A stretch of 64,000 nt of DNA from Hyperoodon ampullatus. Lineage: Eukaryota > Chordata > Mammalia > Artiodactyla > Ziphiidae. The notes under the pieces are model-generated. The model had not been told where the DNA came from. It searched no databases and worked only from the letters and a program-made list of their open reading frames with translations. The first letter of the stretch is position 1; each line of letters begins with the position of its first letter. This document shows positions 54,206 to 64,000 of this stretch, piece by piece. The DNA lies in contig OX457057.1 in NCBI GenBank assembly GCA_949752795.1, positions 10,592,632 through 10,656,631 of the forward strand, given 5' to 3'. Made by a program: the position numbers and the translations under genes.

Positions 54206-55755
54206 ATTGGCTTAATCCGTTGGTGAATTTTTGTGGCTGTGTCGTGTGGAAGGGTGGTATCACGGCTGGCTGGTGGGAGAGAAACTTGGGGGTTTCACGG
54301 ACTTCCGCTGCCCTCTGTCATAGCTGCTGTTATAAATGCAGCTGTCTTTCTTCACCATAGGGAACAAGTCTTGCTCTGACCTTCTTCATCAAGGTTTTGT
54401 GTCTGATGAGAAATAGAAAAGTGAGGAGTTGCTGAGTTCTCAACCAAGGTCTTCCACTAATTGTCCACTAATGGTTTTCATTATTGACCCAGGAGCTATT
54501 TTGGGTCAATAGGGCAGAATAGAACAGACTAAGTAGATCTGTAGCTGCATGAGATCATGCATCTTCCTCAGTTAAGTATGGGGACAGACAGCTTGTGTCC
54601 CAGGCGTGTAAAGTGGAATAAATACGTGTTGTTGGTAGAAGCGTTCCATGATGAAAACTGCTCATTCTGTAATCACACCTCCTGAAACTACCTCTTTTAT
54701 CTCTTAGAAGAGAGTGGTGAGAGGTCTTTGGATCTGGATTTTTATGCACAGTGTCCTGGGACCCGGAAAGCTTTTACTCAAGCTATAGAAGTAAGACCTG
54801 TTTACTTCCAAACTGATGTAATTACAAATATCAAGTCATATCTACTGTACAAATAAAGCCAAATGATAGTGATGTTATTTGGGGCTGTGTCTGTGTTACT
54901 TGGAAGATTCAGGGGGCTTTCGGAGAGGCTGCAGACCTAATTGCAACAGGGGAAACTTTGAAACCCTCATGTTTTCAGCCTAGCATACCTCATCTTTTTT
55001 AATCTCTCACTTTTATTTCTGAAAAATATTCCTTGAGGTTTCTGAAGGGCAGGAGCTGTTTAGGAGGAAGGAAGGAGAACCTTTTCAGGGTTTACTACAA
55101 CTTCCTGTTTATTCCTTATCAACCGCAGACCAGAGCCATCCTTAAGAGAAAGCTGGGGAACGCCATAGAACTTTCCATCTCCTGTTGCTCTTTGCATGGG
55201 GGATGGAGAAGGAAGAGAGGTGCAAAATGCCAGTGAAGGGATTCGATTATTTTTTCTTTGCTTATTTTGAAACCTGAACAAAAGCTGTACCTCTCTGCTC
55301 ATTGTAGAAACAGCCTTATATTCATAAGGAATTTCACAAATCATACAGAAAGGAAAAGCATTTGAATATACCCTAATCAGAAAGGTATCAGAAATTCAGT
55401 AGTGGTGAGATATCAGTGTTTCATTGGCAGGGATAATTTGATGGCAGAGAAGCGGTGCAGAGTCAGTAAGGCAAGAGGTTAGGATTTAACGATGAGGGCT
55501 AAAATGACGCCTCCTTCCCCAGCCCACTGTAGAAGTCATTCCTATAGCTCTTTGGCTACTATTATTAATAAAAGAAACAATGTTTGATATTAGGCATCAT
55601 AAATAATTGTGAAGTCACCGTATGTATGTGCTTGTTCAAAAGGCCATACATTTTTTTACACGTCTCGCTCACGTTTGAGGCCATGGGCTGCGCAGATTAT
55701 TTTAACGCATTTGGTTAATAGCACCGATGTGCTACTGAACCATGTTAGATTCACC
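54206..55755. other. Unique DNA, about 1.5 kb
   Basis: No gene. About 55600-55750 is repeat-free with several CpG ('cacgtctcgctcacg', 'taacgcatttgg', 'caccgatg') and could be conserved. This is composition-based inference. Confidence 0.3.
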
Positions 55756-55950
55756 TAAACCATGAAAACAGCCTTGGCCCATATCTTATCTAAGTGCTAC
55801 AGATCCTCAGAGAGAGGTGTCCCCATTCCATTGTACAGAGGAGGAAGACAGAAGAACAGAGAGTTTAGGCAATCTGCCCAGGATCTCACAGCCACTCAGA
55901 GGTTGAGTCAGGAGTCAAACCAGCGCCCACCTGACTGCAGCCTGTGGGAA
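55756..55950 (-). repeat. MIR SINE
   Basis: Reverse MIR: 'tgtccccattccattgtaca', 'gcaatctgcccaggatctc', 'cagccactcagaggttgag', 'gtcaaaccagcgcccacctg'. Confidence 0.75.
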
Positions 55951-56880
55951 ATTTCTGTTTTCCTGCGGTGATTTTCCTAGACGTGAACCCCACCATGCAA
56001 GAACCCCGGGCTTTCTTTTTCTTGCAGGGCCAGATTGAAGCCCACATGTACAATCATCTAATAGAAAGAGACGTCAGGCACAAGGCAGTCATAGAAAAGG
56101 GACTCGGGACATAGAGTTTAATTGCAGAAGGCACTCTTACGTGCATTGAGAGGATCTCAGATGAGGCTAAACTGGGATTCACTCTCTGTTTTCAGAACTA
56201 GAAGTCAAGACTTCCCTGATGTCTGTGCTTCAGTCACAGTGCATTGGAGTTTGGGGGGGATTGTTTGGCTGAAGGATCAGGGAGAAGTTGTGGGGCTTGG
56301 CACACTGGCACACTTTCTGGGCTTTGCCAGACCCCATGCTGCCGTCAGGAGCTAACAGAACTCTTTCTGTGAAAGATTTCATAAGACTCTGCAGACATGT
56401 TTTAGGGTTCCTTGCCTTACCGAATTTCCTCCTGCTAGGCAAAAGTCACTGCTTCTAAAGGCCATTTTCCCACTGGGTGGAAGGCACTGGCAGGAGCCTT
56501 TCCAAATCAGGGTTGGTCCTGAATGTACATAGTTAATCTTCTGCAGGTCAGGGCAGGATGGGCTAAAACACAGCGAATGATGGGGGATTAACACAATGGA
56601 GGAGAAAGGAGCCTCCCGTCCAAGTCTCCCGTGATTAACTCTGTAAAGGAATGCAGCTAGAACCATGTGTGAGAGGAGAGAGAGAGGGACTGATAATATT
56701 TTTAATACTTGCTGAAATCTGAGAACCCAAGACAACAAGGTCACAAAGACTGGGGGACAGGAATGGTTAAGTGTGTACATGTGAATAGAGCTGAAGAACT
56801 AAGCAGTGGCCACAGACTAGTGCATGGGAATAAATGTGTGCATGAGCTCTGTGTGGTCGGGAGCTAAGGACATTCGGAAT
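55951..56880. other. Unique DNA
   Basis: No gene or recognised repeat. Confidence 0.4.
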
Positions 56881-56946
56881 CTTTACTATTTTATTTCATT
56901 TCATTTCATTACATCTTAATCTATTTATCTATCTATTTATTTATTT
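56881..56946. repeat. AT-rich low-complexity (ATTTC/ATCT/ATTT)n
   Basis: 'ttatttcatttcatttcatt' then 'tatctatctatttatttat'. Confidence 0.9.
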
Positions 56947-57910
56947 TGGCCAACATTCCAAAAACAGAACAAAACACTTCTGCTGGCCCAATCCAGCCCT
57001 CAGGCCTCTGATGTGTCTCAGATTACCTTACCCCTAACATTTGTGGGGCCCAGGACAATAGTACAAATAAAGATCCATATACTCTGTCTAAACATTTAAA
57101 AGTTATCCATCAAGCTAACAAATTATTAAGTGCAATACATGCCATCCTCCTACCTTGCAGATGCACCTACATATTGACCTGGAAGAGCCAGGTTCTAACA
57201 TAGGATTCTGGACTCTGCTAAGGTCTGCACTGGCTGGTGGCTACTTGGGAATGCAGGCTCCTGTCCCCAAGGCCTGCAGCTCCTGAGCTGCCAGGCCCTG
57301 GCCCTGGCTCTGTTCTGCCACACAAGGAGCCTCCGGCGTAGCACCTGGACGTCCTAACCTGCAGGCCCCAAATCTGTCCACATCCTCTTCAAACCACCAC
57401 CCTGCACCATCCCTCAGTCTGGGGGGTGGGGTGCAGGCATGCTGAGTCAGTGATGTGATCCCCTCCTGGGAATCAACTTGGGGAAGAGTGTGCCCCAGTC
57501 TTGGGAGGAAGCTTAGTGTCATTTGGCAGGAATTCTGATATCCTGGGCACTTGAAGGTCTGGACAGGTGGGGACTGCAGGCTCTGGGTGGGCACATGCCC
57601 ACATGCCCTGTGGACTCTTTGCCTGTGGGAAGGCTCAGCCGGGGAAGGACAAGATCAGGGTCCTCTACAGTGTGCAGCCCAGGGCAGGGCCCCTCTCCTC
57701 CAGGGCTAAGGGCAGAACTGGTCTCAAATGTCTTTGGGGCTTGTAGGCATTGATGAGATGTCTAGAAGAACCCCAACCGCATCTCGTAGCAGTGGACTGA
57801 CATGTGGGGACTGCAGCTCCAGGCTAGTTTCTGCTGCTAACTTCCTCTGTGTCTTTGGACACATTGCTTCTCTGTGTGTTACCGAATCCAAGCTCAGTCT
57901 GCTTGCCTCA
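56947..57910. other. Unassigned DNA
   Basis: No gene. The GC-richer 57.2-57.8 kb interval has open frames on both strands but no motif or splice pattern. I see no known repeat. Confidence 0.35.
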
Positions 57911-58267
57911 TGACAGGCCAATAATCGGGAGATGAGGTGTTGAGGCAAAGAATAGCAACTTTATTCAGAAAGCCAGGTGTCCGAGAAGCTGGCAGACTAA
58001 TGTCCCAGAGTACTGTCTTATAGGGGTCTGGATACCAGTTTCTTTCATAGAACAGAGAGGGAGAGAAGGTGAGAAAGTAAAGTAAAAAGGCCATAAGTCT
58101 TGCAAAACATCTCCTGGCTTGGCCAGCCTCAGTGAGGGGATGTATTAATTTCTTCTTTTCTGCAGCCATTCACAGGTGGACAGGGTCAGAATGTCTCCCT
58201 GTGAGCTGAACAGAGGCACTTTAGTTTAACATTCAGGCAGAGGGGCAGGGTTCCCTGAGGCAGGCCA
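57911..58267 (-). mobile_element. Solitary ERV LTR
   Basis: On the minus strand it starts near 'tgcctgcctcaggg' (about 58267) and ends 'ggcctgtca' (57911), TG...CA as expected. It carries 'ttctgaataaagttgctatt' (polyadenylation signal at about 57962-57967) followed by a U5-like end. A TATA-like 'cccctataagac' lies about 60 bp upstream of the signal. No internal viral sequence flanks it. Confidence 0.7.
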
Positions 58268-59107
58268 TTATGTATGATTATAATAACAAAAGAAACGAAA
58301 AGCAAAGGTTAAAGTAAAAGATACAGATCCAACATGGAGTCAGATTTTGCTCTTGCCTGTTACACGTGGGCCTCAATTTTCTCATCAGTGAAATGAAGGT
58401 ATTGAACGAGGCCATCTGAAATATGCTTTTCCACCCCCTGAGAAGAAACACTTTTGCTTTCATTTGCATCGACTCATGATAAACTTTGATTTTGTGCAAA
58501 AGTTAGGAGAGGAAGTAATTTTAAATCTGCTATTTTATTTCTCATTTGAGAGCAGTTTCCTTGTGTTTTTGGTCACTAAGGGGGAAAAAATGTTGGGGTG
58601 GGGGAGATGCCAGGAATAAAATATTTGATCACATTGCTAATTACTTGTACTAAGTGGTTGTATAATAGGTAATATGAATATAAATCCTTTCTCTTTTTAG
58701 TCTAACACTTAACCATGTGAATAACAAAAATCCTCAAATGCAATCAGAGTTCATTTAAATGTTAATTTTAATTTTTATTTACCCCTTGGCCTCCCTGCTG
58801 AAATATATATAAGTTAAAGCAACCACAGCCTGGGTCCCTTCTGCTGCAGCTGGTGGAACTCACTCTTGTACTAATGGTTGTTTCCTGTAATTTAATTCTC
58901 CTGTGTATCACTTTTGTTGTGAGAGAGGAGAAAATGAATTTCTTTAGAAGTAGTATTAATCTACCTCTGCACACATCAAGGTACAGAAAATAAAACACCA
59001 GCAATACTCATTGAGAATTTTGAAGCATTGCAGATAAAGGTTGGGAACTGAACATGAAGATGGTGGAAGGAATTTTGCACTTAAAAATGATTTGGGTAAA
59101 CCTTAAC
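58268..59107. other. Unique AT-rich DNA, faint MIR scrap
   Basis: 58365-58420 ('gggcctcaattttctcatca', 'gtgaaatgaaggtattg') may be a MIR core. Otherwise nothing is recognised. Confidence 0.4.
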
Positions 59108-59338
59108 AAAAATAACCAAAGCGGGGCTTCCCTGGTGGTGCAGTGGTTGAGAGTCCGCCTGCCAATGCGGGGGACACGGGTTCGTGCCCCGGTCCGGGAA
59201 GATCCCACATGCCGCGGAGAGGCTGGGCCCGTGAGCCATGGCTGCTGAGCCTGCGCATCCGGAGCCTGTGCTCCGCAATGGGAGAGGCCACAACAGTAAG
59301 AGGCCCGCGTACCGAAAAAAATTAAAAATAACCAAAGC
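59108..59338 (+). mobile_element. CHR-2-type SINE with TSD
   Basis: Body 59123-59315 ('ggggcttccctggtggtgc' to 'gcccgcgtaccg'), A-rich tail, flanked by 'aaaaataaccaaagc' at 59108-59122 and 59324-59338 (15 bp, perfect). It is close to the copy at 60.9 kb in sequence. Confidence 0.96.
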
Positions 59339-59454
59339 TTTTGGACACAGGGAATCTCAGAATGAAAATGGAAAGTTTCTTTACAAATGGTTGTTTTACC
59401 CTTTCCCAGGGAGCAATTCTGTTGGAAAGTGACCCACCCAGGACGGATCTACAC

Positions 59455-59680
59455 CAGGGCATCTCAGTCTTGGCATAAATGACCTTTGGGCTGACTGGTT
59501 CTTTGCTGAGTGGCTGCCCTGTGCATCGTAGGATGTTTAACAGGTCTCTAGACTCTACTTGCTAAACATCAGTAGTTCCATCTTTGGGGTTGAATTGTGC
59601 TCACCCAAATTCATATGTTAAAGTCTTAACCACTACTATTGTCACCAATGACTCTTTTGAGTGGGGCCCCAACAAGAGTC
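59455..59680. repeat. MER5A-like fragment, then a MaLR-like LTR scrap
   Basis: 59455-59580 has 'catctcagtcttggcataaa' and 'gcatcgtaggatgtttaac', a piece of the MER5A-like MITE. 59585-59640 has 'ggggttgaattgtgctcacc' and 'caaattcatatgttaaagtc', as at the start of many MaLR-type LTRs. Both are short and diverged. Confidence 0.5.
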
Positions 59681-59684
59681 CTCC

Positions 59685-60184
59685 TCACCGGTGTCACTAG
59701 TACCAATAAAATGAGACCTAGTTTGGTTCAGAAGCAAAGGAAAGAATTATTCTTTAATCAAAGATTAGAGAAGCATGAGCTCTAAAGCACACCCTCTCCA
59801 GACAGGCGGTGGGTGGGGCTACTTTATAGGTTCTCGGCAGTGGGGAGGGTAGGGGGCAGAGTTCTTACAGGGTGGGTGCAGTGGGGCTGCTCAGGGCTCC
59901 AGATCACAGTGCCTGGTGCAGCCTCTCTGCACATGGCCTGCCACCGCCGTCTTGAATTGCAGTGTTGTGTGCAGGGCTTCTGCACCTGGCCTGCTGAGCT
60001 GAGGTGTCCACGCAGCCATTTGGTGCTAGGAACTCTGGTCTGAAGGGCCAGGTACAAGGCCTCTGCCTGGGCATCCTATGAGAAGTGACACCAGACTAAG
60101 CACAAAGGAGACAAAAGCTTAGACTTTATTACCTGGATTTGATTTTTATTCCCCAAGAATTCTTAATGAGCTTTGCCGGTGACA
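59685..60184 (-). mobile_element. ERV 3' LTR (gammaretrovirus-like), minus strand
   Basis: On the minus strand the LTR starts 'tgtcaccggcaaagctc' (60184), just after a purine-rich tract ('gacagaggaggga', 60187-60199) that fits a polypurine tract. It ends near 'gacaccggtga' (59685), so its ends are inverted repeats of each other (TGTCACCGG / CCGGTG). A TATA box 'cctataaagtagc' lies at about 59820-59830, followed by 'gagagggtgtgctttagagc' and an ATTAAA signal at about 59752-59757. A further AATAAA lies at about 60124-60129. The 500-bp size is typical. Confidence 0.75.
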
Positions 60185-60519
60185 AATCCCTCCTCTGTCA
60201 TTTGTCTTACTTATTCTCTGGGGTGCTGAGGGGAGCTGAGGGCGCAGGTCCATCTTCTGTAACTGTTTCCTGCTGGGCGTGGGCGTTGTCATAACCTGGG
60301 CAAAGGGGCAGACGTGCTCCCCAGCTGCCTTTAGAGCTGTGTGATGGTCACCAGGCCTTGGCCATTTCTCTAACCTTTTGGAGACAAGGCAAAAAATGAA
60401 GGTATCTTGGTCTTGCCTGTGGATGAGTGTGCCCTGATGTTGAGGCTCACTGCCGGGGCCTGGATCTCCCTGGTCACGCTTTGTTGTTTCTCTGTCATTT
60501 TTCAGAAGATAAGCTTCAG

Positions 60520-62455
60520 GTCAGAAAGAGGTTCACACGAGTAGTCGGGTCTATTGTCCCAGGTCGTCTGGAGTCTGGGGCCCCCTTCACTAGAGTGTGG
60601 TGCACGCATGGAGCCACCCCCTGCATCTTCAGAGCAGAATGGGTGCTTGAGGTCACGGACTGGGGTCTGTTCCACTTAGGGGTGAGCTGGGCTTTCAGGC
60701 TGCCAGTTTTTCAGGTTTTTAGGTTCACCCAGGCTCCTGGCCAGAAAGGGTGGAGAGCCAGGTCTGCAGATGTGGACATCCTTATTCTCTGAGAGCATTC
60801 CTGGTTTCTCCTACCTGGAGGGCACACGTGAGCTGTTCCATTTCAAGGGGGCTAAGTTGCCCCTTCTCTCATGGGTGGGGAATGGATCTACCATACATGA
60901 GTTCAAATGTTTTTTTTTTTATTTTTTTTTTTTTTATTTTTTTGCGGTACGCGGGCCTCTCACTGTTGCGGCCTCTCCCGTTGCGGAGCACAGGCTCCGG
61001 ACGCGCAGGCTCAGCGGCCATGGCTCACGGGCCCAGCCGCTCCGCGGCATGTGGGATCTTCCCAGACCGGAGCACGAACCCGTGTCCCCTGCATCGGCAG
61101 GCGGACTCTCAACCACTGCGCCACCAGGGAAGCCCCCAAATGTTTTTAACTTGAACTTATCCCTTGGGGATAACCATGTGTGGAGTACAGCAGTCAGAAG
61201 CAACTTAACTCAATTTTGTTGAGTTCCCTGACATAGCTTGGCTAAGGCCCATTTCAAGGTCTGATGGGTTCTCTCCACTTTCTCCAATGATTGGGGTCTC
61301 CAGGCTGAGTGCAAGGTCCAGTTTAGGCCCAGGATGCATGCTATCCCCTTTGTCACTTGAGACACAAATGTTGGACCATTATTGCTTTGCAGGGATCCTG
61401 GGAGCCCAAACCTGGGGATTATTTATTTGAGTAATGCCTTAGCCACTTCAGCTGCTATTTCAATTCTATCAGGGAATACTTCTATCCACCCCGAAAATGT
61501 GTCTACCAGCACCAAGAGATATCTGAAATTACCCGGTACTTGGCATGACAGTGAAATCAATCTGTCAGTCTTCTCCAGGATGTGTCTGAATAGGCCTTAT
61601 CTGGGGGCCTCTGGAGGCATCTGGTACTGGGATTGTTCATTGTGTAAATGGGGGCACGCCTTGACTATCCCACTGATTATACTTTTCATGCCAGGAGTCA
61701 CCATGACCTCAAGTAATCAATTATATAGGACTTTCCTTCTGTAGTGAGTTCCTTGATAAGCCTCCCTGATGGCTTGACAAGCTGCATTTCAGGAAAAAAG
61801 TATCGCTCATGTTCATTAACCAGCCACCCATGGCCTCCCAGATCTCTAGCAAAGCCCATTTTTGGGCTTTGTCTAATTCTTCCTTTGTGTTGATTGGGCA
61901 ATATTTGGATGGATCTGGCCTTCAAGGTTTGAGGGGTAGTTGCCAAGTTACTGGTCTAGGGCCACCCTTTTGGCAGTTGTGTCCACCTTATTCTTTCCCT
62001 TTATTACCTCTGCACCCACTTTTGGTGACCCCTACAGTGAAACACTGCCAACTCTTTTGGAAGCTGTACTGCTTCTAAGAGCTTCAGTATGCTTAAGCCA
62101 TGTTTCACCTGTTTATTCTCCACAGTAAGCATACCTTTTTCCTTCCAAACAGTCCCGTGTGCATGTAGAATGGCATATGCATATCAGGAGTCTGTATAAA
62201 CACAGAAGATCTCCCCTTTCCTGAGCCAACTCAGGTGAGGGTTATGAGCTCCACCTTTTGGGCCAAAATCCTTGGGCGTAAGCTTCTTGCTTCTATGACT
62301 TGGGTCTGGGAGGTTACTGTGTATCCTGCCAGCCTTTTTCCCTCATAAAACTGCTCCCTTCCATGGACCATTCTTCTTCAGCATTTGGGAGAGGCTCCTT
62401 CCTAGGTTGGGGTGACTGGAATATATCATGGTTTCTATACAATCAAGCTCCAGGG
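60520..62455 (-). pseudogene. pol: ERV pol remnant: RNase H and integrase, minus strand
   Basis: Minus-strand codons show the RNase H region: at about 62150-62205 they read 'YAYAILHAHG' just after a 'YTDS' and an in-frame TGA, and near 62020 'CRGHQK'. Integrase follows: at about 61250-61290 'KVERTHQTLK', and the C-terminal region at about 60600-60640 reads 'CVHHTLVK'. These are the usual positions in gammaretroviral pol. Frames shift and stop repeatedly, and a SINE sits at 60904-61147, so no enzyme is made. Between the pol end and the LTR only about 330 bp remain, so no env is present. RT proper is missing beyond 62455. Confidence 0.82.
60904..61147 (-). mobile_element. CHR-2-type SINE inside the ERV pol, with TSD
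   Basis: T-rich tail (60910-60943) and complete reverse body to 'ccaccagggaagcccc' at 61136. 'caaatgttttt' flanks it at 60904-60914 and 61137-61147. The body keeps most CpGs, so it is young. Confidence 0.95.
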
Positions 62456-62484
62456 GCCCTGTTTCTGTGGGTAGCATTTAATCT

Positions 62485-64000
62485 TCCTATGCAATACAGC
62501 CTGGCCCCAATACCAGCTGGGAGATGGAGAAAGTCGGCCCGTCAGTGGGTCTCTAAATCACAACACCATTTAACAATTGGACTGCTCTACCAGAGACAAA
62601 AGAAATGGGATGAAATTCTCTATGTGCAGCTTTTTATGGCTTTATATCAGAACTAAGTTCTTCAAGAGGGAGGTGGGTGCTCCTCCACTGAGGAAATATC
62701 AGTCCTTGACTCTCCCCTGAGGGCCTCCTCATCTCCTCCCTCACCCCCCTCCTATGTTCCCTCCATACCCCCTTCCTTCATATGTACTGATTTGGGCAAC
62801 AGGCCCAAAGGGCCTCTCCACACCAGCCCCCTCCTCCAGAACTTAGTCCAGCTACTACGCAAAGCAGGACTAATTACGAGCCAGGGTCCAACAACCTACC
62901 AGGAAAAGTACTCCCTTTGAGGCAGGTCCCCGATGGAGAAGGAGGCCTCAAGCAGGTACAGGTCCCATTTACCACTTGTGTAACTGAAAAGTCATAGTAA
63001 AGGGTTGAGGGAAGATCCGGAGGGGTTCCTGAATCTGATTAGGGGAAACTTTCAGACCCATGACGCCACCTGGGCTGACATCCAGAGCCTCCTCAATGTA
63101 CTCTTAATGGGGGAAGAAAAGGCCACATTCTTTTCAAAAGCCTGAGAGGAAGCCGACAAAGAGAACAGAAACAATGCAGGTCATGCTATTTTCAGACCAG
63201 GGAATCAAGTGGTCCCAGATAATGAACACAACTGGGACCACTGAGACAATGGAGAAGGGGCTGGAAGACAGAGGCTGACCCTTTATAAAAATATGATCCT
63301 AAAGGGAGTTCAGGCAGCAGGAAAGAAACTTGTCAGCTGGAACAAAATAAAGGAAATCAATCAGGGGCCAACAGAAAATGCTTTGGCATCCCTACAGCAC
63401 CTCAGGAAGTGCCTCTGAATCTATACCATCACTAACGCAGAGTCATTAGAAGGGAATGCAATCCTGAGGTCATATTTCATTTCCCAAAGTGCCCCTGACA
63501 CTAGGCATAAACTTCAGAAACTATAAATGGAACCAGATACCTCTACCTCTCACCTGGTCACATTTACATACTGGATGTTTAATAGCCAAGATGGAGAGGA
63601 GGAAAGGTCAGAGGATAAAAAAGCCCAGAGGCAAGCCCACCTACTGCCTGTTGTCCTCCAAGGTCAACCTGTCAGTGGGGGAATCTGGACTAACCAACCA
63701 CCCACGGAGACTCTTAACTCCAGTGAGTGACCCACGGTCCCCACTGCGGGATAGCAAGCCAAGGAAACTAGGACCCAATCAGCGCACCATATGCAAATAA
63801 GAGGGACACTAGAAGAGAGGATGCCCTCGCCGCCCCCGAAAGGGGGATAGAAATGACAGATACCAGCCACCGCCCTCAAAGGCAGATGGTCCAAACAGAT
63901 GAAGAATGATGGGGCCAGGGGGCTCCTAAGCTGGCACTGCAATTGACCCCCAAGGAGCCCCGGGTGACGTTGGATGTGGGGGGAAAGCCTGTCAAATTCT
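62485..64000 (+). pseudogene. gag: ERV gag remnant running into protease, plus strand, cut by window end
   Basis: Plus-strand codons at about 62606-62654 read 'KKWDEILYVQLFMALYQN', as in the matrix part of gammaretroviral gag. A Pro-rich stretch follows (62700-62790), then capsid-like codons with 'HDATWADIQSLLNVL' at about 63060-63105. Near the end (63953-64000) codons read 'EPRVTLDVGGKPVKF', the protease N-terminus. Many stops and frame changes make it non-functional, and I find no intact CCHC nucleocapsid knuckle. It runs opposite to the adjacent pol. No 5' LTR or primer-binding site is seen upstream, because the opposite-strand pol starts there. Confidence 0.8.

Noticed and set aside
57241..57753. 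Open frames on both strands in a GC-richer interval
   Set aside because: Frames exist on both strands with no motif, no start or splice logic and no CpG island, so no exon is called.

Overview
This window is non-coding nuclear DNA from a mammal, almost certainly a cetacean. Ten copies of a tRNA-derived CHR-family SINE (opening with 'gcttccctggtgg', inner B box 'ggttcgtgcccc' or 'ggttcgatccc') and L1 elements with a cetartiodactyl-type 3' UTR point to the whale/dolphin lineage. The ancient mammalian repeats (MIR, L2, hAT-Charlie MITEs, MLT1/MaLR LTRs) are at their expected decay. No host protein-coding exon, tRNA, rRNA or snRNA gene could be supported. Nearly all long reading frames are antisense or chance frames within repeats. 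Family names are from memory of consensus sequences and were not checked by a search.

Layout. 1-5.4 kb: mostly unique DNA with MIR/L2 fragments, one CHR-1 SINE with intact target-site duplication (TSD) and CA microsatellites. 5.4-12.9 kb: a dense cluster of hAT MITEs, two of them split by L1 insertions (one an inverted, twin-primed L1), plus a MIR split by L2. 12.9-20.3 kb: mostly unique DNA with two AT-rich, homeodomain-motif-rich blocks that are candidate regulatory elements. 20.3-27.8 kb: a full-length but dead L1 on the minus strand, bounded by a 13-bp TSD and carrying a SINE in ORF2. 27.8-37.2 kb: LTRs (one split by a CHR-1 SINE), a HAL1-like element containing a recent processed retrocopy with a pure A tail, an older L1 with a SINE, and an MLT1 LTR split by a MER1-type transposon with a perfect 8-bp TSD. 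37.2-53.3 kb: old MIR/L2/MLT1 fragments in unique DNA, and a striking hairpin at 41.48-41.55 kb. 53.3-59.4 kb: a three-level nest (hAT, L1, SINE), a solo LTR and another SINE. 59.7-64.0 kb: a decayed gammaretrovirus-like endogenous retrovirus in an odd arrangement, with LTR and pol on the minus strand and gag/pro on the plus strand, meeting head to head near 62.47 kb.

The window therefore reads as a stratified record of retroposition. Nested insertions give relative ages: MIR/L2 and hAT oldest, then MLT1, L1 and ERV, with CHR SINEs and the retrocopy youngest. The observations most worth following are the hairpin at 41480-41552, the inverted ERV junction, the unidentified retrocopy at 32331-32568, the unexplained 268-bp block inside the twin-primed L1, and the candidate conserved non-coding blocks at about 13.2-13.6 and 18.3-18.5 kb.
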